A DNA stretch of 11,435 nt from Euperipatoides rowelli (lineage: Eukaryota > Onychophora > Udeonychophora > Euonychophora > Peripatopsidae). The DNA lies in NCBI GenBank assembly GCA_003024985.2, contig PXIH01S0000160.1, one strand, 5' to 3'. Below are positions 1 through 8,527 of this stretch, piece after piece; position 1 is the stretch's first letter; every line of letters begins with the position of its first letter. The notes beneath the pieces were generated by a model that had not been told where the DNA came from, did no database searches, and saw nothing but the letters and a program-made list of their open reading frames with translations. Both the position numbers and the translations under genes were made by a program.

Positions 1-298
1 TTAAATGCTCTGATTAAGTTCAAATTTGAAATTTGCATTACCCTAGAAGTTTAGAATAGGGATGCTAGGGAGGCCCAATTGAATTCCATCATTTTAGACA
101 ATGAAAATAGACTTACCCATTTGGGGGGGGGATGGGGGGGAATGCAAATAACATGGGAGTTGTTTACATTAGTTCCAAACATAACACAAAATTCTGTGAC
201 CAAAAAAAATTACCGTAGATTTTGACGGGTTTCGACTAGTTATAATGAATAAAAATTCAGTGTACATTTAAACATATTTTCGGATTTTTCTTAATTAA
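1..298. other. Unassigned AT-rich flank with a G-run
   Basis: No coding frame or recognisable element is visible here. The one notable stretch is at 123-140, where nine G are followed by AT and seven more G. A 12-bp perfect palindrome (TTCAAATTTGAA, 19-30) is of a length expected by chance in AT-rich DNA. The G-run is a likely place for assembly or polymerase slippage errors. Confidence 0.6.
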
Positions 299-309
299 TT
301 TGGTTAAGA
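299..309. repeat. Target-site duplication, left copy
   Basis: TTTGGTTAAGA here is repeated without mismatch at 567-577. The two copies exactly bracket the SINE, as expected for target-primed insertion by a LINE endonuclease. The element's T-rich end starts at the next base. Confidence 0.85.
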
Positions 310-485
310 TTTTTTTATTATTATTATTCCGAGTTGGTTCTTCTACATCACCTTCTCACCTCTGGTATAGCCGTCATTATGACACAGACTACAGTGGTGT
401 AAAGATATAATGGTCTATCCATGCATAGAAAAATGCCACCTTTGACCTAGGCCTGGAAAAAAATGGAGAGCTACTGGCATCCCTG

Positions 486-496
486 GGGATCAAAGC
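486..496 (-). promoter_or_regulatory. RNA pol III B box of the SINE
   Basis: Minus strand reads GCTTTGATCCC, matching the B-box consensus GGTTCGANNCC at all but two positions. The spacing from the A box is within the range seen in tRNA-derived SINEs. The two mismatches suggest decay or a divergent family. Confidence 0.65.
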
Positions 497-541
497 TGTC
501 CCCGGGACTACATGTCTTGAGATGCGGCAATCCTGCATGCT

Positions 542-554
542 CCTAACTGGACCA
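542..554 (-). promoter_or_regulatory. RNA pol III A box of the SINE
   Basis: Minus strand reads TGGTCCAGTTAGG, which fits the tRNA A-box pattern (TRGYNNARNNGG with the usual one-base length variation). It lies 12 bases inside the 5' end of the SINE, as in a tRNA gene. Confidence 0.75.
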
Positions 555-566
555 CTGCACCTCGAC

Positions 567-577
567 TTTGGTTAAGA
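567..577. repeat. Target-site duplication, right copy
   Basis: TTTGGTTAAGA, identical to 299-309. It directly abuts the 5' head of the minus-strand SINE, so the SINE copy appears full length at its head. Confidence 0.85.
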
Positions 578-640
578 CGTATTTTTCTAGATGGAAATTG
601 TCAGATAGACTACGGTTCTCGCCCCCAAGATGGTCTGCTG

Positions 641-732
641 TAGACACATTTATAATTTGAAAATATTGAATTGTTATTGACAATAAAATTTAACAATAAC
701 AATTTAATATTTTGAAATTATGAATGTATCTA
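641..732. repeat. Long palindrome / MITE-like hairpin
   Basis: Arms 641-679 and 694-732 are inverted repeats of 39 bp that match at 35 positions, around a 14-base loop (680-693). As RNA, two of the four mismatches would be G-U pairs. The ends are TAGA...TCTA, so a TA target duplication is possible but cannot be told apart from the palindrome itself. There is no coding content. It could be a miniature inverted-repeat element, the collapsed end of a DNA transposon, or a hairpin RNA precursor. The sequence alone does not decide. Confidence 0.75.
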
Positions 733-919
733 TTAATTATCAGTAATTTACGATTGGTATTATAAAATATTTCAATGCGATTCTAAACATAAAAACCCCA
801 CAACTAACCCTAGCTCAAAATTGTTTGAAAAATATTTTATAATTTATGGTAGGCTACACATTTATAAGCAAATGTCAAAGAAGAAATATAATAATTTTAC
901 TTACCCATTGTTGATTGTA
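733..919. other. AT-rich non-coding spacer with a dispersed motif
   Basis: No gene is supported. An open frame begins near 821, but only its later part (from about 930) resembles LINE endonuclease. At 780-824 there is a stretch (ATTCTAAxC...ACCCTAxCTCAAAATT) that recurs in diverged form at 10003-10044 and partly at 9803-9836. Confidence 0.5.
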
Positions 920-925
920 GTATCG

Positions 926-1560
926 GGCAAGATGGCTGCTGCTATGATTTTCTTGGAGAGCTATTTGTCTCAGAATGATATTTCTCTTGAAGTACTTGTA
1001 AAAAATTTATTAAATGGAAAAATGGATTTTGATAAGGATAATGAATCGTTAATAATAAAATTAGTCAGCTTGATCAATTTATTAAGGCATTTGTGAGGCT
1101 AAAGTGAGTAATAATTGATATCTATGGTGATACATATAATGTTATTAATTTACACGTACCTATATGCAAAAAGCAAGAGAGAAGTTCTTGGTGGAGATGG
1201 GTAAATTATTATGTGCTAAGTGTATTAATGTGGTTATTGGGGATACAAACATTAATAGGCAATATAAGAATAAAATTTTCAAACAAATAATGAGAAAATG
1301 GATAATGTGTGATGTGCAGGAAATGAGATGCAGTGATGATGTGCTAACCAGGTATGTGAAAGCAGTTAAGGCAAGTAGGCTGGATCGTGTTTATATATAA
1401 GTTCTGGCCTTTAAAAGAGATAACAAATCGCTTGAGATACATAATATTGGTTCTGACCCACTTGTGTCTGTGTGTAGATATTGTGCAAAAATTAAGGAAG
1501 GGACTGGCACAAAATTTGTATATAAGAAGAATTGCAAATTTATATTTAGCTCATCAAGAT
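926..1560 (+). pseudogene. LINE A endonuclease domain, degenerate
   Basis: In a live element this APE-type domain nicks target DNA to prime reverse transcription. Three frames carry the match. Frame 2 (about 930-1050) aligns loosely with the middle of LINE B's endonuclease. Frame 1 (1111-1164) holds a stretch ending NLHVP, the usual VNVYAP strand. Frame 0 (1164-1560) holds GDTN at 1239-1250 in place of GDFN, RLDR at 1377-1388, and after an in-frame TAA (1398-1400) GSDP at 1449-1460 in place of the catalytic SDH. The loss of that histidine and two frameshifts make it inactive. The N-terminal QE motif is not found. The assignment is firm from 1111 on and weak before that. Confidence 0.72.
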
Positions 1561-2185
1561 AAAGTAGAGAAGGATTTGTGTTTATTTAATAATTCTGAGA
1601 TAATGAAGAGTGCTGGCAGTGATGTGGTTGAAATTTGCGGATTATTTAAGAATGAGATGATCAAGAGTATGATAAATAATGCTAAGACTCAGGAGTACAC
1701 GATATGGGCTTAGATTGATAGGGTGAGGAAGCAAATTGATGTTAATGTAAATGAGCTTTTCCCAGATATGCAGATGGTGGATGAACTGAAGGGCGAGTTA
1801 TTGGGATTGGCAAAGTTGGAATGGGAAGTACAGTAATATGTTTTAAAGCTAAACTTAACTATGCGGAGAAGATGGGCAACAGTGCAGATAAGGTCATTAG
1901 TTATTGTAAGAAAAAGAAGTCTCGCTCCCAGATATATGCAATTATGGATGATATGGTAGTCTATGATAAAGTTGAAGAAATGTTGAAAATGATGCAAATG
2001 AATTACGTTGAAGTAACTAACGGACAAAAATTGAGTTAAGGTGAGTAATGTCTTTTATAAAGTGTGGAAATTTAACAAGTCATATGAAATAATAATAATC
2101 CATTAAGGGAAGTGGTTCAAATAAAATTGAGTAAGTATTGTGAGGAATATGAGATCAGAGGGTTATACAACAGTTACGGGAGAAG
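1561..2185 (+). pseudogene. LINE A linker between endonuclease and RT
   Basis: This is the charged, probably helical spacer that joins endonuclease to reverse transcriptase in L1/Tx1 ORF2. Frame 1 runs to about 1836 with an in-frame TAG at 1711-1713. Frame 0 (1821-2039) continues with a Lys-rich stretch ending in SQIYAI, which fits the family's usual A-R-W...K-R-R...I-x-x-L pattern just before the reverse transcriptase. 2040-2185 is poorly open. It should hold the first residues of the RT region, but I see only a short acidic match. Function is inferred from position and composition rather than from catalytic residues. Confidence 0.6.
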
Positions 2186-2996
2186 ATGTCATCTGGTCCT
2201 GATGGCATATCTGCTGTGTATTATAAAAAATTTATAAAATATCTTATGTTACCAATTAAGGATTGGATAAATTGGATTATGGATGCCGATAATGATTGTG
2301 TTAAGGCTTATAATGAGATTATGGCACTATTGATTCTAATTGTGAAAAATGGTATGAATTTAAAGCCGATTACAATGGACAATATTAGGCCAATAGCCTT
2401 GATTAATTTGGATTATAAAATTGTGGCTAGGGTTATGTATAATAGAATCGTAGGATTGTGTCATCAGATACTGCCAATCGAGATAACTAGTATCAAATTC
2501 AGGGGTATTAATAATGAAATATGGATGCACAAGATGGCATTTGACAATAGGGATGATAGGTTGAATAGTGACCCTATATTATTGCGAACGAATATTAATA
2601 AAAAGGCATTTGACACAGTGGACAAGTGATTATTTGATGAAAATGGTAAGAAAATATTTAGGATCAAACAGGACTACTGAGGTGATTCTGAATTTGAATG
2701 TTAATAAATTCATTGCATTTATGATTCAGAATAGGTATAGTAGCAAAGTGAGAGTATAGAATGGTATCCTGCAAGGTACTTCATTGAGTACCCTTTTGTA
2801 TGGCATATATATGATTGAGCTGGTGAAAGTAATGAAAAAATACATTGTGGGAATAAAAATTGCTGGATTTACACAGAGATTAAAAATTACTTTTTACACA
2901 GATGAAATAACTATATTTTGTGATGGGTTGTGTGATGTCAGAATGGCTAAGAGTATATTGAAATAATTTCAACTCCTAACTGAAACATGGATAAAT
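2186..2996 (+). pseudogene. LINE A reverse transcriptase, catalytic residues lost
   Basis: The core RT motifs appear in order. GPDG is at 2195-2206, and RPIALIN with its following helix is at about 2387-2440. Motif A at 2591-2614 reads NINKKAFD, where the catalytic Asp is Asn and one Lys is extra. After a frameshift near 2625 come motif B LQGTSLS at about 2769-2789 and motif C YTDE at 2895-2906, in place of YxDD. Stops interrupt the frame at 2757-2759 and 2964-2966. Two of the three metal-binding aspartates are changed, so the enzyme would be dead even without the frame breaks. The first ATG in this stretch is internal and not a true start. Confidence 0.88.
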
Positions 2997-3410
2997 ATGA
3001 AGAAATCTTATGCCTTGAGATTAAATAAGAATAAATTGTTAAAAATTGGCGGTTTGGATGGTACACATGGAAAAATTCTAGGAGTGTGGTTTGGTAGAGA
3101 TGGGGACAAGATAAACTCAGAAATCTTTGAACAAAGGATTGCAAAAGTGCTCAATGCGCTGAAGGTAAAGAGATTATATTATGTAAGTTATGTTTCCAAG
3201 ATGTTAATAAATAGGTTGATAATTCCACAATTTAATCATATGGTGGCTTTATATAGAATGAAAGCAAAGCCTTTAAATAAGTTAAAGAGTACTTTTATGA
3301 AATTTATCTTAGGTGGTAAGAAGTATGCTTTATCACATAAGAGGGTATGTTACTTCCAGTTAAGATGCGGCCAGGGCAACATCTACGGCAGTATGTGCGA
3401 GTTTATATAT
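2997..3410 (+). pseudogene. LINE A ORF2 thumb / start of C-terminal domain
   Basis: Open in frame 0, this segment follows the RT. ILGVWFG at about 3075-3095 is a strong marker of Tx1-type LINEs. It is followed by helices with the familiar pattern of spaced Leu/Lys, an Lys-rich loop and FILGGKK, corresponding to FLWGGK in relatives. Near 3350 the next expected strand (LPVK) lies in another frame, so a frameshift occurs there. Similarity ends by about 3410. LINE B's first ORF starts at 3409, and the missing distal part is at 8528-9181. Confidence 0.78.
3390..3404. repeat. Possible left target-site duplication of LINE B
   Basis: AGTATGTGCGAGTTT here matches 8510-8524 (AGTTTGTGAGGTTTT) at 11 of 15 positions. 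It sits exactly where LINE A's coding similarity breaks off. Read in LINE A's frame, the two copies translate alike. The identity is low, so this is suggestive only. Confidence 0.35.
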
Positions 3411-4702
3411 GCCTAATTGTCATTGTAAGTTATTAAATGATATAAAAAGTTATAGTGATATAGTAAATGATGATAAAAATTATTCATTAAAGTATTTGAA
3501 ATTTATTAAAGCACTCAAATTTTGGTACATAGTTTTCAAGACAAGATTCATCTTTACGATTTATCAGAAGGTTAAAAATGTGAAAATTGAGCTGGAACCA
3601 ATAATGGAAAGAATTTCTAATATCGATGATAAAACTAACATCATTAGTATCTATTTTCCCAGAAATTACAAATATTTGGGAATCGAAGTGACTACAGAAG
3701 AAACGAAAGTTAAGTTGGAAATTTTTTTTCTAACCTGTCAAAATTATTACGTAACCCCTTCAAATTGGGGCTCATCTTACAACAATATAAACATTAGAGT
3801 GCATTGGTTACCGCAAACTAAAGATAATACAGTTTTACTTGAACAATTAAAAAATTACTTTAATGTTTTTTAGATTAAAAATGAATCAGTTACTATGAAA
3901 GATTCTTCGCTCTATCAAACCAGCATTTTAAATGTTAAAGCTATGCCAAAAAATAGTATGGCAATCGAGGATATCACCCATATAATCAAAATCAAGGGTC
4001 TTTTGGTTTTGTTGGTTATTGCTGGTAGAGAACCGCTTTGTTTAAATTGTAAATAAATTGGTCATCGATCCAATAAGTGTGAAAAGAAATTTTGTAAAAA
4101 GTGCAGGAAATTTGATATAGAAAATCAATTGAAATGTAAAGGATTTTTACCTACTTATGCTGGATTCTTTCATAATCAACGACAGGAAAATAAAAGAATT
4201 GATATGAATAAATGTATTTATTCTGAGTCATTGTATTCGCAAAATGGAATAAAACTGGTGTAACAAACAAAAAAGGAGTAAGTTTTTCTTAACAGCAAGG
4301 GCAGTCTTTAGACTCTAGTTTAAGCACCGGTGCCTTCAAGAGTGATAGCGAGTCTTCGGCTAGTGGCGATAAAAAAGACAAAATGGAGGTTCAGGAAAAT
4401 GACGATTCAAAATTGTATTTCAAGTATATTTATTACATCTTAAATATGTACTTGGTCTATTCAATAATATATCTACATAATAAATCGAAAAATTGAATAA
4501 AGGGGAACTAGCCCAACAAGAATATGTTCCCCTTTTACATAAAAACAACTGTGTTGATGCAAGGGCTTCAAAGAAGTAGAAAGTTAAGGTAAAGAATAAA
4601 ACGAAGTCTAAGGATGATGATGATGTTACTAATAGTGATTTATTTGACAGTGGTTGGGGGGATGTAAATTTGAATTCTGTTGGTAAACAATTTAACGTTT
4701 AG
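3409..4702 (+). pseudogene. LINE B ORF1, gag-like zinc-knuckle protein, degenerate
   Basis: ORF1 of such elements is an RNA-binding protein that packages element RNA. Frame 1 runs from the ATG at 3409, through a stop at 3871-3873, to 4263. It shows an RRM-like strand near 3803 (IRVHWLP), GREPLCLNC, and a CCHC knuckle at 4039-4080 (C-x2-C-x4-H-x4-C) that contains an in-frame TAA at 4054-4056. A second knuckle follows from 4093 with C-x2-C and a later C, but Ile stands where His is expected. Frame 0 (about 4305-4425) is Ser/acidic-rich. Frame 2 (4493-4702) ends in a Lys-rich, then Asp-rich tail with one TAG (about 4577). The layout matches ZCCHC3-like ORF1s of Tx1-type LINEs. The true start may lie upstream of what survives. 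Confidence 0.75.
4499..4535. repeat. Perfect 10-bp hairpin within ORF1 tail
   Basis: AAAGGGGAAC at 4499-4508 pairs perfectly with GTTCCCCTTT at 4526-4535 around a 17-base loop. It is GC-richer than its surroundings and lies within an open stretch of ORF1 frame 2. It could be an RNA structure of the element or a chance palindrome. Confidence 0.5.
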
Positions 4703-4988
4703 TGTTTTATGTATTTCTGGTTTAATTTTTTTTTCCTCTTCTTGCAATATCATTTAAATTTAATGGCCAAAAAAAATTGAAGTAGCAAAGTTTATTTAAA
4801 AATTTCCCCTTTGTATTGTTCTCTAAAGCGAGAATAGCTTGTGTGATAAAGAGTAAAAAATTTAAAATTTAAAAAAAAAAAAATAGAAAGATAAAAAAAT
4901 AAAAAAAATAGGAATGGTTGAGTTTGATAAAATTTTTGTTTTGGTAAAATGTTATTTATGTTTTTTTTTCTTCTCTGTCTCCTAAATT
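4703..4988 (+). other. LINE B spacer between ORF1 and ORF2
   Basis: Non-coding and very A/T-rich, with A-runs around 4871-4911 and T-runs near 4728 and 4961. ORF1 ends at 4702, and the first ATG in frame with endonuclease sequence is at 4989. No promoter, structured RNA or other element is recognisable. Confidence 0.65.
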
Positions 4989-5690
4989 ATGGTAGTTATA
5001 AAAGAAAATATTGATTTTACCATTAAAACGTTAAATGTAAGGTGCATTAATAATTTATGTAAAGCAAAATATATTGTTAAAAAATTAATTTGTGACTGTC
5101 CAATATTTGTGTGTAATGTGTATACAGGAAACTAAACTAAGACGGAGAGATGTCAAAAAATATTGGAGAAAGGCTGAAGCGGACTATGACTATGTTGTGT
5201 ACGAGTCGAGAGTTGGAGCTTGTCAGATGGGTGTGGGGATCATGGTTCACAATAGTTCGGTAAACCGAGTGGTTAATGTGAATAGAGTTGATGAGAAGCT
5301 TATTATTACGATAAATTATCATCATAATTTCTTGTTTATAGTAAATTGTCATTTTCTGATAATAAAATCTCAACATGAAGAGTTTTATAGAAAATTGAAA
5401 CAATTGATAAACGCAAATGGTTCCTACATTTCTGTATTAGTAGGAGATTTTAATATTAATAACTCCATTATTTATTGATAGATATAGTCTTATAGATGTG
5501 GCCTATCACCTGGGATATGATCATTTGAATACAAGATTTGATAAAAGAGGAACGTCTAATCGTCTAGACATGGTAGTGATTTCTTTGGGTATTGATAAAC
5601 ATTTAAATTTGAAAATCGAAGGTTATGCATATACAGATCATGTGATGTTGAAATGTGCAGTGTATGAAGTCAATTGCCCATCAGTATTTG
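4989..5690 (+). pseudogene. LINE B ORF2 endonuclease domain
   Basis: APE-type endonuclease, the target-nicking domain of the element. The ATG at 4989 opens a frame with IKTLNVRCIN, matching the family's first strand. The frame then shifts (about 5092-5120) to one with QETK at 5125-5136, whose Glu binds metal, and on to VGDFN (GDFN 5443-5454). It shifts again near 5465 to a frame with RLDM at 5561-5572 and TDH at 5633-5641, the final catalytic His. All four signature motifs are present, unlike in LINE A. Two frameshifts separate them, so no single protein is encoded. The start at 4989 is chosen because it precedes the first conserved strand. Confidence 0.85.
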
Positions 5691-6284
5691 GAAGAAGGGG
5701 GTATTTGCCATGTTGGGATGTGTTTCCTACTGAATATTTTTCGGGTATGGTGGTAAATTGTTTGAGTAGGATAAATTCTCAATATAGGCCTAATGTTGTT
5801 TGGTGCATGATGAAACAAATAACTACGAGAGAGATGATTGATTATCAATTGAAAAATTTAAGACAAATAAAAAAACAAATTTATGATATCAATCTAGAAC
5901 TAAACGTCAAATTAAATAAAGGTAATTTTTCTGAAAAGGTCTATTCTTTAAGAAATAAATTGGAGTTTTTGGAAGGAGTAGAAGTTAAATGGTTGAAAAA
6001 TAAGGTTAATGCTACTAGATTCATTATAGCCAAATACTCCAAAGAATATTTGTGGTTGAAAAGAAAGAAAAGGGGTTCTAACATTTATGCATTAAAGGTT
6101 TATGATGAATATATACAGATGAAGTATATACAGTCGACAGAATTCAAGAGCATTTTATGGACTCTATTCAAAATGCTATGAATCTTCATGATGACTGTGG
6201 TGTATTTGATGTTTTTTTTTTCCCTAAAAAAATAATAAATTTTTTAAATCAAGAGATAACATTGGTATTATTGATCAAACACGT
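5691..6284 (+). pseudogene. LINE B ORF2 linker between endonuclease and RT
   Basis: Frame 2 stays open to 6181 and encodes a Lys-rich, largely helical region, including KWLKNK and a KRKKRG cluster near 6060. It corresponds to the linker before the RT in L1/Tx1 elements. Around 6139 the match moves to frame 1 (EHFMDSI), and near 6250 to frame 0, which leads into the RT. T- and A-runs at 6211-6247 probably caused slippage. No catalytic residue is expected here. Confidence 0.65.
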
Positions 6285-7195
6285 TTGCAAATATTAGATG
6301 AATTAATTAGTGTGAAGGAAGTGGAAGATACTATTGAATCCATTAAAAGAGTTTCTACACCAAGCCCTGATGGTCTTAATATTCAATTTTATAAGCTGAA
6401 TGTTAATGTAATAAAAAAAAAGAACTTGTTACTTTTTTTAATGATAAGTTACACATGGAATTTAAAGTTATTTCTGACATTAATAAAGTGTTTTTAAAGG
6501 CAATTCCGAAGGGTAGGGTTAAGGATAACAGAGTCACAGATATAGAAGAGTATCACCCTATAGCACTAATAAATCAAGATATAAAGATAATTCTTAAAAT
6601 TCTGCTAGAAAGGATTACTGGGGTTTTGAACGAATTGTTGCCTCCTAATTTGTATGGTATCAAAGGTAGAACCATTCAGCATGCTTTGGTTAATTATCAT
6701 ATTGCTTTTAACTTATACGATAATAAATGCAGACAGAACGCTATTTTGTACAGGGTTGACATGCATAAAGCTTTGGATTTTACAAATCTCAATTATTTAG
6801 AGTTTCTCATATACAAGTACATTGGTATAAATATAACTTCGAGAATGATAATATTGTTACTGAGAAATAAGAGTATCACTTTTCTGAATAGTAAGGTTCA
6901 TGGAGAATACGTTGTAATGAGACACTCCTTGCTTCAAGGATCTCCTTTATCTTCTGCGCTCTATTCTTTTTATTTAATAGAGTTGGTTATGAATGTTGAT
7001 GCTAAAATAAAGGGTATATGCTTGTATGGAAAGTCTTTTTATTTGAAGAGCATATGTTATATTGATGACTTGTCATTTTTCTTAAAGAGTACAAAAGAAT
7101 TAAAGTTGGTTCAACAAGTTTTAGAAGACTTTGAATCTGTGACTGGATCCAAAACAAATAAGAACAAATATTATGTCTATGATATTAAAAAGTGA
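6285..7195 (+). pseudogene. LINE B ORF2 reverse transcriptase
   Basis: This is the best-preserved domain. SPDG is at 6363-6374 in frame 0. A frameshift falls in a run of nine A (6413-6421), and from there frame 2 is open to 7195. In order it has PIALIN, GIKGRT, motif A DMHKALD at 6758-6778, motif B LQGSPLSS at 6932-6955 and motif C YIDD at 7058-7069. The three catalytic aspartates are all present, in contrast to LINE A. A TGA at 7193-7195 ends the open stretch, but the same frame continues into the next domain. The enzyme would copy element RNA at the nicked target. The frameshift prevents that from this copy. Confidence 0.9.
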
Positions 7196-8236
7196 GTTAT
7201 AATGGGACATAATAATGCTCAACCTTCGAGCCAAAAAATTATTGGGCTTACTTTTCCTATTATTGATGGTAAGCAGATTCAAAGAACTGTATTGAGATAT
7301 GTGGTTAATCAATTAAAGGAGAGACTTGATATTATTCATTATGCAACAGCAGATTGGCTTGAAAGAGTTAATCTTATTAATGTGTTAATTATACCTTTCA
7401 CAATGATGAGCATTAATTTTGTTGAAGGGTTAAATAAAAAATTTTCAGTAGGTTCAAAATAATGAGTATTAGAAAGGCTTTTTATCCAGTTAAAAAAGGC
7501 AGATTACAGCTTATTAATTTACAGATCTTGAATAAAACTATCATGTTGAATATGATTGGTAAAATGATGGTAATGTCTGATGTTTTTAAGAAGATTTACG
7601 GACTTGCTGCTTCTATTAAGGATGGCTTGTTTCAAGTGTAAGTTAAAGTGACTAAGGATGTTCAACAACAGATTGTGGAAGGGAAGAAATTTATTTATAA
7701 AGATTGCTCAGAAAGTTTCAGAGTAGTGATGAGAAGTTTAAACAATACAAAAATAAATTTGTCAATTTAAAGATATGCATTTGAAAGACAACATGGCTAA
7801 TTTTGTATACAAATATAGACTGGGCATTCTTCCAACTTTGGTAAGATTGTCAAAAATTGGAATAATTAAAAATGTATCTATAAATTGTTTGTTTTGTAAA
7901 AAGGTTTCAGAATCCTAGCATCATCTGTTTGTTGATTGTTCAGTTGTCCAAGAAGCCCTCAGGAATTATTGGACCTTACTCAAGAAAAAATATAACATTA
8001 CATCTTTTTTGAAAGGTGGAAATTTAATTCTAATTCCTAAAAGAATTAGAAATTTTGTATAGTAATTTTGTTTGCAGCATGGATGCAAATATGTTCTCTG
8101 TTTCAATAGGAAAGGAGGAAATAATCTAAAAAAGTTCATTCATGAAGAGCTTGTTAAGGTGTATTCACGGGATCTTTGGATCCTTGCAGAGACTCAAGTT
8201 AATAGACTATGGGATCATAATTTATTATTGATTTAA
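7196..8236 (+). pseudogene. LINE B ORF2 C-terminal domain with Cys/His motif
   Basis: Frame 2 (7196-7462) covers the thumb, with IIGLTFPI where relatives have ILGVWFG. Frame 1 (7462-7770) holds RKAFYPVKKG, matching the family's TLYLPxxxGG strand, with a stop at 7639-7641. Frame 2 (from about 7781) holds RLGILPT, typical of HGVLPT, and a Cys/His motif at 7886-7939 with cysteines at 7886, 7895 and 7937 and a TAG at 7916-7918. Near 8060 ILFAAW matches the usual LWALW strand. The last frame ends with TAA at 8234-8236. The Cys/His motif is a common ORF2 tail feature thought to bind nucleic acid. Confidence 0.8.
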
Positions 8237-8510
8237 ACTTACATATTTTAAAAAAGTGTTGACTTTAAGTGTTCCTTTTATAAAGAGATGTTACTGAATT
8301 TGAAACGTACTTTTTTCTTTTTCTTTCTTAAAATGTAATAGGTTTGAAAAGAGAAAGGAGGAGGAACATAAATGGGTACTAATGTAGTTAATGTACTGTA
8401 TACTTGATGATATTATTTCTAAATTTGTATTGATTTTATTTTTTATAAACAAGGAGGACTGGAACTGCTTGTTGATTGACAGATACTGCATGCTTTAATA
8501 GCGGTAAATA
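8237..8510 (+). other. LINE B 3' UTR
   Basis: No frame with family similarity remains after the ORF2 stop. The region is AT-rich with a pyrimidine run near 8310-8330 and a purine-rich stretch at about 8347-8370. LINE C-terminal coding sequence of a different copy resumes by 8528, so the 3' end of LINE B should fall at about 8510. No poly(A) tail is visible there. Confidence 0.55.
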
Positions 8511-8524
8511 GTTTGTGAGGTTTT
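8510..8524. repeat. Possible right target-site duplication of LINE B
   Basis: Matches 3390-3404 at 11 of 15 positions. It immediately precedes the point where LINE A-type coding sequence resumes. The duplication is weak and inferred mainly from context. Confidence 0.35.
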
Positions 8525-8527
8525 TTT

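Larger units (their letters stand above)
310..566 (-). mobile_element. tRNA-derived SINE
   Basis: This 257-bp element reads on the minus strand from 566 to 310. Its head carries a tRNA-like RNA polymerase III promoter: A box at 542-554 and B box at 486-496, about 45 bp apart. It ends on the minus strand in repeated AAT followed by seven A (plus-strand 310-330). A perfect 11-bp duplication flanks it. It is more GC-rich than its surroundings and has no coding frame. SINEs of this build are non-autonomous: pol III transcribes them and a LINE reverse transcriptase copies them in trans. I do not recognise the family, and the middle part (about 331-470) may hold a conserved SINE core that I cannot name. 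Not a functional tRNA gene: the anticodon arm does not fold convincingly and the B box departs from consensus. Confidence 0.82.
920..3410 (+). mobile_element. LINE A (L1/Tx1 type), left part, 5'-truncated
   Basis: This is a decayed ORF2 of a non-LTR retrotransposon. In order it has: endonuclease (about 930-1560), a charged linker (about 1560-2040), reverse transcriptase (about 2100-2990) and the start of the C-terminal domain (2997-3410). The short motif GVWFG just after the reverse transcriptase (3081-3095) is typical of the Tx1 branch of L1-like elements. No ORF1 or 5' UTR is visible, so the copy seems truncated within the endonuclease. Coding similarity stops near 3410, where LINE B begins. 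The expected remainder of the C-terminal domain appears at 8511-9181. Confidence 0.8.
3409..8510 (+). mobile_element. LINE B (L1/Tx1 type), nearly full length
   Basis: A non-LTR retrotransposon of about 5.1 kb with both ORFs in recognisable order: ORF1 (3409-4702), a 286-bp spacer, ORF2 (4989-8236) and a 3' UTR (8237-8510). ORF2 has endonuclease, reverse transcriptase and a C-terminal Cys/His motif. The 5' UTR is absent or very short, so the copy may be slightly 5'-truncated. At least seven frame changes and several stops mean it makes no intact protein. No clear poly(A) tail closes it, which is acceptable for Tx1-like elements. It lies in the same orientation as LINE A but is well diverged from it at the protein level. 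It appears to split LINE A. Confidence 0.8.

Noticed and set aside
486-566. A functional tRNA gene on the minus strand
   Set aside because: A and B boxes are present but a cloverleaf with matching acceptor stem is not seen, the element continues far beyond tRNA length, and it has a target-site duplication.
821-929. Start of a 91-residue frame taken as a gene start
   Set aside because: Only the part after about 930 resembles LINE endonuclease; the first 36 residues match nothing I recognise.
1710-2027. Minus-strand open frame of 105 residues
   Set aside because: It is antisense to the LINE A linker, which has family similarity on the plus strand; the minus frame has none.
3409-8236. A variant genetic code with TAA/TAG read as Gln
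   Set aside because: Several in-frame stops are TAA or TAG at positions where relatives often have Gln or Glu. But true frameshifts are frequent as well, other stops fall at non-Gln positions, and C-to-T decay of CAA/CAG explains them.
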